A program made the position numbers and the translations under genes. A stretch of DNA of 64,000 nucleotides from Rhynchopus euleeides (taxonomy: Eukaryota; Euglenozoa; Diplonemea; Diplonemida; Diplonemidae): NCBI GenBank assembly GCA_963210315.1, contig OY723296.1, positions 248,001 through 312,000 of the forward strand, given 5' to 3'. The notes beneath the pieces are model-generated. The model had not been told where the DNA came from, ran no database searches, and saw nothing but the letters and a program-made list of their open reading frames with translations. Below, piece after piece: positions 1-8,531 of the stretch. Each line of letters begins with the position of its first letter. Position 1 is the first letter of the stretch.

Positions 1-402
1 GTGGTTGAGGGTTGCCACCTCTGCAGCCGTGTTGGTGTCAAACACGGAGAAATCGCCTTTGGTACAGGCCACCAAGCACAGCCTGCCGCACCTCGACACC
101 GTGATGTACTGAGGGACGTTGTCCTGAAGGCTGTACTCTGCAGGCTTCACCTCCACCCAGCATGCCGCAAGATGCACATCACCGCCACTCTCCAGAGGTG
201 TCTCCGCAACGCGCTGCGTGTCGTCAAGATCGTCGCTGTATCCGTCGATGCGGGCGACGAGCCCTGCTGCACGACTTGGGTGGGCGGGACCACCAAAAAT
301 ATCGGCAACAGCCTGCACCTTCAGGTTCAGCACAGTGTCGGAATCCGAAACACTGACAACGCAGCTGCGCCCGCTGGGAAGGTGGCTCACGCTAACCTCC
401 AT
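1..402 (-). CDS. Ubiquitin-like/WD40 protein, N-terminal part (cut by window start)
   Basis: This is the 5' part of a minus-strand gene; its 3' end lies left of the window. The first ~440 bases are almost identical to bases 1811-2250, which hold the start of the complete paralogue, so the two genes form a tandem pair with a 1810-base offset. The likely start is the ATG at 402, matching the ATG at 2212 in the complete copy. The encoded part is the ubiquitin-like N-terminal domain and the first WD40 blade. One visible difference is at the residues matching bases 50-53 versus 1860-1863. The near identity suggests recent duplication or gene conversion. Role unknown; WD40 propellers are usually protein-binding scaffolds. 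Confidence 0.75.
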   Translation of the reverse strand, partial: MEVSVSHLPSGRSCVVSVSDSDTVLNLKVQAVADIFGGPAHPSRAAGLVARIDGYSDDLDDTQRVAETPLESGGDVHLAACWVEVKPAEYSLQDNVPQYITVSRCGRLCLVACTKGDFSVFDTNTAAEVATLNH

Positions 403-1048
403 TTGCACCTGCTGAAAACAGAACCTGTTCGGGGTGGGAAGGGCTTGTGGCTGGAGAAATATCCCATTGTTTGCTGCACTCTCAACACATCATGAAATAG
501 CAAAAAGGATTGGATGCCGGGTACCTTTTTCGATCTGAACGCCTTCCGCGAGCACGGTGCGTTTGTTTCCAAGTTGCGTGGTCACGCCGGGTCAGCGACA
601 TTTTGCCGTTGGTGCACTGCATTAGGGCACGGAGCAACAGGTGGCCTGCACAGGGGACCGTGGGTGGGGAGGTGGGGTGCGCCTTCCGAAGTTCGAAACC
701 CGAAGAGTTATAGCCAGTACCGTCGCGAAGGTTAGATCGAGCGTGGCCTATGGTCATGGAAAACGCTTCTCTGGGAAAGAGTCCGGGTGTTGTTTGCGGG
801 CACGAGCGGCAGTGTGTTGTGGCCTGAAAGGCATTGATGTGTTGAAAGTGGCTTTGTGTTACTCTCTCAAAACACACTGCGCGCGGGTACGCTCCCACTG
901 ACTCCTTCGCTACAACAAGCAAGCTTGGTTGGGCAAACAACACGACGAAAGTGGGGTTTGGAGAGACCAATTGAAACGATTCAACTCGGACTCGCGCTTC
1001 CTCATTCTCAATGGGTTCGTCTGGGCGTCGCGATCACGATGGTGGAAT
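403..1048. other. Intergenic region between tandem WD40 genes
   Basis: This is 5' flank of the cut WD40 copy and 3' flank of the complete one; I see no convincing gene. Bases 403-440 continue the tandem repeat shared with 2213-2250. A block of about 30 bases at 537-566 recurs at 3906-3935, next to the retroelement fragment. Confidence 0.5.
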
Positions 1049-2212
1049 TCAGTCCTCAAGTTCATCCCACTGCATGTCACTGAGCGCACGCACACGGACA
1101 GAGCTGTCCTCCGCTGTGAAGAGATACTTGCCACATGCACTGAACGCAATGCCTTCACCCGATGAGATGCCCAGCCTTCCCACGAGCTGCCCTGTGCTGA
1201 GGCACCACACGTCTGCAGATTCAGTGCCCATCATTGCCACAAGGTCACTCTCCTGTGACACCGCGAGAACATACGGTGTCTGTTTACATTCCATACTGTG
1301 CAGGCAGGAGAGGGTGACCGTGCACCACACGTTGATCCGATCGTTGCTGGAGGCGGACACCAAATGCAGTTCGTCGCTGGTCAGTGCGAGGTGGTGCACG
1401 CCTGAGTCGCCCCTCTCACCCCTATCCAGCGAGGCAGTGCGTGTGAGGGTGTGGATGTCCCACACATAGATCTTCCCATATTCGAAATCCCCATCCCCTG
1501 ACCCGGTGAAGATGTGGTTCACAGATGCGACAACTCCATACACAGTGCCCGAGTGGCGTCCCAGCAGGGTGGAGGTCGGGGCTGCAGTGTCCGCAAGGTC
1601 CCACACCAACACAGCACCTGATGAATCCCCTGACACCAGGCGCCCACCTGCCGTCCATGCGGCACTCCACACGGCGATGCCACGATTTCTCAGCTCGTAC
1701 CTGCACTGCCATGTCGAGGTGCACCACACACAGATGGTGCCCTCGTTGGAACAGGTGGCGACCCAGGCACCGCAGTGTGAGAAGGCAGCACCGAAGATCT
1801 CGGTTGTGCGGTGGTTGAGGGTTGCCACCTCTGCAGCCGTGTTGGTGTCAAACACGGAGAAGCTGCCTTTGGTACAGGCCACCAAGCACAGCCTGCCGCA
1901 CCTCGACACCGTGATGTACTGAGGGACGTTGTCCTGAAGGCTGTACTCTGCAGGCTTCACCTCCACCCAGCATGCCGCAAGATGCACATCACCGCCACTC
2001 TCCAGAGGTGTCTCCGCAACGCGCTGCGTGTCGTCAAGATCGTCGCTGTATCCGTCGATGCGGGCGACGAGCCCTGCTGCACGACTTGGGTGGGCGGGAC
2101 CACCAAAAATATCGGCAACAGCCTGCACCTTCAGGTTCAGCACAGTGTCGGAATCCGAAACACTGACAACGCAGCTGCGCCCGCTGGGAAGGTGGCTCAC
2201 GCTAACCTCCAT
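1049..2212 (-). CDS. Ubiquitin-like domain + WD40 repeat protein (paralogue 1)
   Basis: The product is 387 residues. Residues ~1-85 look like a ubiquitin-like fold ending in a stretch of the type 'LESGGDVHLAACW'. The rest is a WD40 propeller with repeated units ending in 'VW' or 'VWD' (for example 'IYVWDIHTLTRT') and 'SASSNDRINVW'. The minus-strand reading frame also opens at a GTG at 2218, but the ATG at 2212 is used here because the organism is eukaryotic and both paralogues below start at the equivalent ATG. No intron is needed. Paralogues lie at 17413-18528 and 22550-23674. WD40 propellers with a ubiquitin-like head suggest an adaptor or scaffold role; the partner is unknown. Confidence 0.85.
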   Translation of the reverse strand: MEVSVSHLPSGRSCVVSVSDSDTVLNLKVQAVADIFGGPAHPSRAAGLVARIDGYSDDLDDTQRVAETPLESGGDVHLAACWVEVKPAEYSLQDNVPQYITVSRCGRLCLVACTKGSFSVFDTNTAAEVATLNHRTTEIFGAAFSHCGAWVATCSNEGTICVWCTSTWQCRYELRNRGIAVWSAAWTAGGRLVSGDSSGAVLVWDLADTAAPTSTLLGRHSGTVYGVVASVNHIFTGSGDGDFEYGKIYVWDIHTLTRTASLDRGERGDSGVHHLALTSDELHLVSASSNDRINVWCTVTLSCLHSMECKQTPYVLAVSQESDLVAMMGTESADVWCLSTGQLVGRLGISSGEGIAFSACGKYLFTAEDSSVRVRALSDMQWDELED

Positions 2213-2413
2213 TTGCACCTGCTGAAAACAGAACCTGTTCGGAAGGGTTTGTGGCGGGATAATGTGCCATTGTTTGCTGCACTCTCACACATCATGAAAA
2301 AGCAAAAAGAATTACCCGGGTACCTTTTAAAGTTTTTGAGAGTTGTGCAACAACGCAGGAAACTGTGCCAGTGCAGATCCTTGCAGAACTTCCCACACAC
2401 TTCATGACAGGCG

Positions 2414-3890
2414 TGTGGGGTGTTCTCGCGATCGACGAATTCGCTCGGCTCTTCAGTTACACAACAACACCCCACCACTCTTCCCTCTTCCCCCACCGCT
2501 CTCCCCTCATCCCCTGACCATGCCGGGGCAGTCGAAGCAGAAGAAGGCGGAGAAAGAGGCGGCCCGCAAGGCGGAGATAGAGGCTGAGGAGAGAGCGGCA
2601 GAGTTGGAGGGGAAGGAAGGGGACGACGCCGCGTCGAACGCGTCGGACGATGAGTCGGTTGAGGAGGGGCAGGAAGGGCGGGAGGCGCCGGCAGTGGCAG
2701 GCTCCCCTACGGGGAAGAACCACTCCCCTCTCCGGAAGAAGCGGCGCAGGGCCACGGCCGGGATGTCCCCGAGCCTCCAGGCCCTTATTGCGGCGGAGGT
2801 GGGGGCGGCGGTGGCGAAGGCGACTGCCGTCCCCCAGCCGCAGGTCCCCCAGCCGATCCCTCCCCCAGTGTTGGGGGGTGTGCCCTCTCTGTCTTTGGCA
2901 GCATCGGCGGCGGCGGCGTCTTCGGCGGCGGCGACGGCAGCAGGCCCGGCGGGCCAGACGGGGGGGGTGACCCCCGAGCTCCTGGTGGCGGCGGCGAGGC
3001 TGCTGGGGGAAATGAATGGGGGGTGTAGTGTTTCTTCTTCGGGGGGTTTGGGTGACCAGGGCCCCCCCCTCTTGCTTCGGACCCCGCCCCCGCCCCCTCC
3101 ACGAATCCCGCTCTCGATCCCGCAAGGTGGAAAGAGATGGACTTCGGGACACGGGAGGCGGCGGTGGGGGCCTTCCAATCTTTCTTTGCGTCCCTGGATC
3201 CCCCCGGAAATGCCCGTCGCACCCCCGCGGCCGCTGCGGCACAAGCAGAAGCCAGGGCTCGCTTCCGCGAGGTCGGGTTTATGGTGCGCCGCAGCGGTAT
3301 GTGGACCTCCCTGGAGGAGGCCATTCGCGACTGGGAGCACCTGGCCCGACTGGAGGTCGGTCGGCTCGCGGCCCTCCAGGAGGGAATTGCCACCGGCAAC
3401 TGGGCTGCCGCACAAAAGATCGAGGATCGAATGTGCGGCCAGACCGAGCTGCCGGATTTTCTCCGGGATGGGTTGAGGGCGGGGGAGGGGATACGAAAGC
3501 CTCAAGTGCAGTTTTCCCCCCCATCCCACCACTCCTTTCGGCATCAACCCCACCACCCCAAGAACAACGGGAAAGGGGGCAAAGGGGGCAAAGGGGGGAA
3601 GAAGTGAGTGTGGGGGTGGGACGGCCAAGGTGGAAGCCCCCTGCCATGACTCGCCAGTTCCGCAAGGAAGTGGAGCAGGAGGCGCAGTCCATGCTGCGGG
3701 GGGCCCTGGCCGAGTCGACATGGAAGGGGTACTCGTCAGTGTCCCGCCAGTTTTTTCTGTTTCGTCAGGGATGGGAGGAAATGGAGGGCCCGTGCTCCAT
3801 TCCTCAGCTCATCGTTTTGTGGGGTGTTCTCGCGATCGACGAATACCCTTCGGCTCTTCTATTGTTTCCCTTTCAGATTTGCACTAAAAC
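2414..3890 (+). mobile_element. Tyrosine-recombinase retroelement (DIRS-like) fragment, fossil
   Basis: This is a broken fragment on the plus strand. It has a gag-like, low-complexity region starting near 2519 (Lys/Glu-rich, then Ala/Pro-rich) and a second helical region, followed by the start of what looks like the SAM-like core-binding domain of a tyrosine recombinase near 3647-3840. A short block at its left edge (about 2414-2445) recurs near 3818-3860, which may be a terminal direct repeat or a duplicated internal piece. DIRS/Ngaro-like elements encode Gag, reverse transcriptase and a tyrosine recombinase. Here the reverse transcriptase is absent and the element is clearly incomplete with several breaks. 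Family assignment is tentative; relative age cannot be fixed from one copy. Confidence 0.45.
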
Positions 3891-4438
3891 ACAGTTTTTC
3901 AATATGAACGCCTTCCGCGAGCACGGTGCGTTTGTCACAAAAAGACTTGGAGTTGCGTTCTTTGTTTGAGTCTGTTTAGGTGGAAAACCACGTTGTTCTG
4001 ACAAAAAAAAAGCACGACCTTCGGTCTGACGTTGCCTCTTGCTTCCGCCACGGAAAAGGAGGCCCAGTCGAAGAAGCACATTTTGAAGGCGGATGAGATG
4101 GAATTCACCGTCGCATCTGTTCAAAATGACAGGAAGGGCAGTGAGAATCCGACTGTTGTCGCTGGTGCTGTCTGCCATATCTGGCACGTAATACAACGCC
4201 ACGGGGCATGGTTGCATAGCGGCCGTTTTAAAAAATCCCTTGTATTTTGTGGACTTGCAAAAACGGCCGCTGATTTTCAGCATTTTAAAAAACGGCCGTT
4301 TTTTTTACCTGGGAATTTTGTATGGGGCGTGGGCAGGGTTTTCGCTAATCTTCCAGGGGGGGCCAGACCCAGGAAGATTTTTACTCTTCCACCCACCCCG
4401 CCCAGTATTTTCCCCCCTCCAGGGAACAGCGCTCGTGC
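3891..4438. other. Intergenic region with AAAACGGCCGTTTT-type palindromes
   Basis: No gene is visible. Bases 3906-3935 repeat the block at 537-566. From ~4218 to 4312 there are three copies of a CGGCCG palindrome embedded in A/T runs; a similar cluster lies at 6925-7050 in mirrored order. These could be the ends of an old inverted-repeat element that received the MITE at 4439-5029. Confidence 0.4.
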
Positions 4439-5036
4439 CAATGTGACAATGGCGACTGTCGCTCAGCGATTCAGCGACTGTCGCTTTTGGCCCAGCGATC
4501 GTCGCCAGAGCGTTTCTGGACCGAAATTTCGGATTTCATTTCCGGAAAATTTCCGGATCGTGGTGGGGTCATTTTGCTCTGGGAGATGAGTTTTTGGCCA
4601 TTCAAATTTTTTGACATTTCCCTCCCGTTGTCTGTGGACCGCCCAAAAATGAAATCGAAAACTGGAAAAAATGAAAAATCCGAAAAAATATTTTCTCGAA
4701 AAAAGTGGGTTCGTGGGTTTCGATTTTTCCCACAACCCGAAATTTTTTTTTGGAAAAATTTTCCGAGTGGTGGACTTTTTTCTCACAAAAGTTTTTTTTT
4801 CGATTTCACTTTTCGGCCCTTATGAAACTTGGCCCGAAAACTCGATTGGCCAAAAACTCATCTCCCAGAGCAAAGTGACCCCACCACAGTCCGGAAAAAT
4901 TCCGGAAATTGAAGTTGGAAAAATGGGTGAGCGACTCAGCGACAGTCGCTACACCCGTCGCAGTCGCAATCGCTGAATCGCTAGCGACTGTAGCGCTACT
5001 CGAGCGACGGTGTAGCAATTGTCACATTGCTCGTGC
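4432..5036. mobile_element. hAT-type foldback MITE with 7-bp target duplication
   Basis: The element proper is 4439-5029. It starts CAATGTGACAAT and ends ATTGTCACATTG. The arms are long imperfect inverted repeats of about 180 bases rich in GCGACTGTCGC-like motifs, and both arms contain the same block reading 'CTCTGGGAGATGAG' on matching strands. The flanks carry the direct repeat CTCGTGC (4432-4438 and 5030-5036), possibly 8 bp if a shared G is counted. A 7-8 bp target duplication and a CA..G start are hAT features. No coding capacity is seen. The core between the arms is A/T-rich. Confidence 0.8.
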
Positions 5037-5170
5037 TGACCTCTGGGCGTTGGAGGAACACCAAATTGGGGTTTGGGGTCACTTTTCCCCCCCAACAGGC
5101 ACACGGACACATGATTCGACACATCAGCATGGGCTCGCGTCTCCTGAAGATGTGACGCCGCATGTGCTCA

Positions 5171-5260
5171 GGCCTTGGCAACTGACAGGTACATGCCACA
5201 GGGGGGTCTGGGGGGCGGAGCCCCCCAGCCGCCGGAGGCCACGGTAGTGAACATCTGTTC
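5171..5260 (+). repeat. Interspersed GC-hairpin repeat, copy 1
   Basis: This ~90-base unit has the order: 'ACAGG(T/C)ACATGCCACAGG', then a strong hairpin around GGGGGGCGGAGCCCCCC, then 'GCCGGAGGCCACGGTAGT', then 'GAACATCTGTT'. Three more copies lie in this window (11977-12066, 12140-12229, and 35039-35122 inverted). The hairpin stem is 8-9 G:C pairs. No protein is encoded. It is unlike a tRNA-derived SINE; its nature is unknown. Confidence 0.8.
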
Positions 5261-6690
5261 TTGTGCGTATCCCATGCACGGGATTGGAAGCCGTGCCAAA
5301 AAACCAGTCGGATTCGGTCCAGAAGTCACCGTCAGGCCGCCAAAAAGCCCCCCCAAAAAAAACGAAAAAAATCTGGCGACCAGATTTTTTTTTCTTTTTC
5401 CCCCAGGAAGATATCTTCCTGGGATTTCCAGCTTTTTTATTTTTTTTTGAAGATTTTTCACCCCAAATCTTCCAAGCGAAAACACTGGGCGTGGGTCAGC
5501 AGGCGAGATCCCACCACCAGGAGTGCCTCCCCACTGCAAGGGATACCCTGCAGCAAGCATTGTGAGCGCGCCTTCAAGTATGATGCGAAGAGTTCAGACT
5601 TCGTGGACCACTTTGACGGACCGCGCCATATCAAGAAGAAGAAGAACGCAGCGTTGAAAGTGCAGAGCCAGGGAAACAGCTGGCGCTGTCGGAGTGCGAT
5701 ACCCTCAGTGGCAGTCTTGCAACTTCGGATCGCCCGGGGTGCGTTGTTCACCGGATCACCGGCTGGCATGGTGCATGATGCTGTCAAGAAGTGTGTCCCG
5801 AGGAGGGGCTGAACATGGTTGCGGCCAATCTAGGCACGTGTGTCGTGGATGACCGTGCAGGCAGAGGTGGGTGTCGCTCACTGGCATCAGGGCTCTTCCG
5901 ACAGAGCTTTCCCTTGATCTCGGCGACAGCACCCCGGCTGAGAAGGACACCGCCTTCGCTGATTTATTCCCGAAGGCACGGGCGATCATCCCGGGCAATA
6001 TGCAGCACCAGCTGGATGGGTTCCCGACGACCGCACTGGCGCTGAAGGATGTGCTGTGCCACATCTCTGACGCAGCTGAGAGGGAGAAGCAGGCGAGCAA
6101 GACGGCACCACCGGCCGTGCGATCCCGCTTCTCTCCGACACACACTACCTGCACCGCTTGAGTGGATCTGCACCTTGCACCACGTCCCCGGGCATTTATA
6201 CAATCTTCCGGGCCCGCTGCAGGACAGCGGCCCTGCTACGTGTGCGTTGCTTCTGCGGTTGGCAGAGATGCCCACGAAATCGCTGGGCTCGAGTCCCACC
6301 TGCAGGCCGCCGTCCGCCTGACGGCACCCCTCGCATCGCTGCTCCAGAAGTACTGCGATGCGCAGCTGGGTGTGCCAACGGCGTGCCCCTGTCGATGCAG
6401 TGTACACTGACATTGAGAATGTCATCGAGAAAGTGTCTGAGGTGGGGAAGTACGACCCCCCAGTGCCCCTGGCAGGGGAGCTGGCCTGGGCTGGCGACCG
6501 CAGCTGCGCAGAAGGTGGGACGGCACGGAATCAGGGAAGTCCTTCTGGTTTGCGGTCCGCCGTCTGTGCCCGAGCGCGTACGGCCGCATGAGTCGTAGGG
6601 GTGTCAGAACCCCGGTGCCACCTCCCCTCTGTTTCGGGGAGGTCACGAGCGGGGCCTGGGTGATCTACGACTAGGCCACCACGTTCCGAG
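5261..6690 (+). pseudogene. Decayed coding region with BED-like zinc finger (probable DNA transposon relic)
   Basis: Several short plus-strand frames succeed one another without one long frame. Around 5570-5680 the translation has 'FVDHFDGPRHIKKKK', which resembles the end of a BED zinc finger (C-x2-C...H-x4-H), a domain common at the N terminus of hAT transposases. Further pieces at ~5871-6160 (helical, 'LDLGDSTPAEKDTAFADLFPKA') and ~6162-6590 look protein-like. The region is bounded by the CGGCCG palindrome clusters near 4218-4312 and 6925-7050, so it may be the body of an old transposon. Not alignable to a family by eye. Confidence 0.35.
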
Positions 6691-6919
6691 GGTGTGCTGG
6701 ATTTCTGGGACAACCCGGGGGCGAACCGGGCTGCTACACTCCTCTCTGCTCTCGGGTGTCTGCTGCTTGTCGAGCGACAGGCAGGGCGGAAGTCATTTTT
6801 CTTTGTACAGTCGACAGAGAATCGCAGTGCCCAATGTCATGTGCAGGCAACAGGGAGTTGTCAAGTGTGTTTCCTCAGCTCGGTACGGTAAGCAGGAGGC
6901 GAATCTCCAAAGGAAAATA

Positions 6920-7050
6920 GGAGGGGGAAAAAAACGGCCGTTTTTTCGCCAACAAAACATGAAAACGGCCGTTTTTATATTTCGGTAGCGGGAACTGAGG
7001 TAGTGAATTCTCAGAAAATCCACTCCCTCCATGACGGCCGTTATGACACT
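6920..7050. repeat. CGGCCG palindrome cluster
   Basis: Two AAAACGGCCGTTTT-type palindromes lie within ~55 bases, and a third 'GACGGCCGTTATG' lies near 7033. They mirror the cluster at 4218-4312 and may be the right end of the same old element. Confidence 0.4.
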
Positions 7051-7055
7051 ATGAC

Positions 7056-7459
7056 GGGGGCCTTCGCTGAAAAGTGCAGAACAGTGAGTCGTCTCACAAG
7101 AAGGGGGACAAGCTGACACAGTTTGGCACAGAGCGAAGCCCCCACCACCAGGATCTCTTGGAATAGAATGCACACAAATGGGCCCACGAGCAGTTCCGCT
7201 GAGGGGCGCCCCTGGCGATTCCCGCCTGGGCAACTGGAGCAGCAGCAAGGGCAGAACACACAGGGGCGGGGCAAGGGGACACCCCAACGGGAGCATGCCT
7301 GGCAAAGGAGGCGGCACACTCAGGGTGAAGGGCACAGACCACAGGCCACACATCAGGAGGCCTGGCAAGGTGGTCAGCAGCATCAGCACGGCGGACTGCA
7401 TCCGAGGCAGGGCTAGGCTAGGTGCAGCTCTGACTGGGTGCAGGGCTTGTGCAGGGTTC
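7056..7459. other. Intergenic region; block shared with the upstream flank of the WD40 gene at 17.4 kb
   Basis: No gene is evident. Bases ~7056-7140 match ~19236-19340 (blocks such as GGGGCCTTCGCT and GACACAGT...CACAGAGCGAA). The shared sequence may be an untranslated leader or a small dispersed repeat. Confidence 0.4.
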
Positions 7460-7912
7460 TCACGCCTTCTTCGCAGCCTCATACAGAAGGTCGAGGTGCA
7501 CCGTGCAGGGGATGGCGTCGCTCTTGCTGTCGACAGGCTTGCACAGAGAGTGCAGCGGCGCCTTACCGTCGAGGGTGTAGGCGTCACCCTGCAGCCGCAG
7601 TTGCGCAGAGGATTTGTCCTCTGCCAGCTCCCGCACTGCCTGGCTCATCGTTGTGTACCCTTGCATGCGTCTGTGCACCTTCCTGCTGTCTGGATACCGC
7701 ACGAAGCAGTGCACCTTCTTACACAGCGGCGGCTCCACATCGAGATAGGGGTGGATGTTGCGCACACCCTGTGTCTGCATCACCACCGCCACGCCCAACA
7801 GGCCTCCCATTGCGATGCCGCAGTACACCACTTCCTTCGGGAGCCGCCGCACTGCCTGCGAATACACCTGGTTGGCAGCAATCGACGCCTCCATCACACC
7901 GGGTGCCACCAT
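7460..7912 (-). CDS. Small single-pass membrane protein, unknown
   Basis: The product is 150 residues and starts at the ATG at 7912. Residues ~28-46 ('VVYCGIAMGGLLGVAVVM') form one hydrophobic segment; the rest is soluble, with Arg/Lys-rich and Cys-containing stretches. The frame is open to a stop at 7460 and the GC-rich composition matches neighbouring genes. About 60 bases upstream on the minus strand there is a CCACAG that could serve as a splice acceptor. I do not recognise a family. It could be an organellar inner-membrane accessory protein, but this is only a guess from size and topology. Confidence 0.6.
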   Translation of the reverse strand: MVAPGVMEASIAANQVYSQAVRRLPKEVVYCGIAMGGLLGVAVVMQTQGVRNIHPYLDVEPPLCKKVHCFVRYPDSRKVHRRMQGYTTMSQAVRELAEDKSSAQLRLQGDAYTLDGKAPLHSLCKPVDSKSDAIPCTVHLDLLYEAAKKA

Positions 7913-8531
7913 TGTTGCAAGTGTGCAGCAGGATGCCTCTGTGGTATGCGGTGGTGGTTGCAGTGGCGTTGCATCTAGAGCAAGATTGTATGAGGCTCGG
8001 GAGCCCGAAACTCACTTTCCTCACCGATGCGAAAAAAGACAGGGCGCTGTTGCACCCCCCCCCCCCCCCCCCAGGCCGACGAATTCACGCATAAAGGGTA
8101 GATCGAGGGGTTTGTGGGTTGGGCAGAAGCGCATTCTCAAAAGGGGCAGTCGAACGGAGGGCCTTGCAATCAGCAGGGCGGCACGCCACAACGCGACAAG
8201 GCACCGAGTGAGTGGCGCAGACCACTCCGACTCGGGCAGCCTGCCAGTTTCCCCCACCCCCCACCCCCCCTCCAAGCAGCTGATGAAACGCCGCCTGGGC
8301 ACCAAAACTGTGCGCGGTTGACCCCCCCACCCCCCGCCCCCACTCCACGCCCACCCCACCCACGTCACCCAAAAACGCTGAAAAATGACTGCCGTTTGAA
8401 TCCGGACATCACGGAAGGTTAACGAAGGTATCCCAGCCCCATGCAGATGCGTCTTACGGAGGAGCGACGAGCACACCGGGCACACTCCCACAAAAAAGAC
8501 ACATTCGGTTCGCCCTCTTCCCCCCCCCCCC
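7913..8531. other. Intergenic region with C-runs, no gene seen
   Basis: Contains two long C homopolymers (near 8056-8072 and 8518-8531) and no coherent reading frame. It precedes the TIR element that begins about 8532. Confidence 0.5.

Noticed and set aside
670-720. GTTCGAAACC-like T-arm, possible tRNA
   Set aside because: No acceptor stem, D-arm or anticodon arm can be folded around it on either strand.
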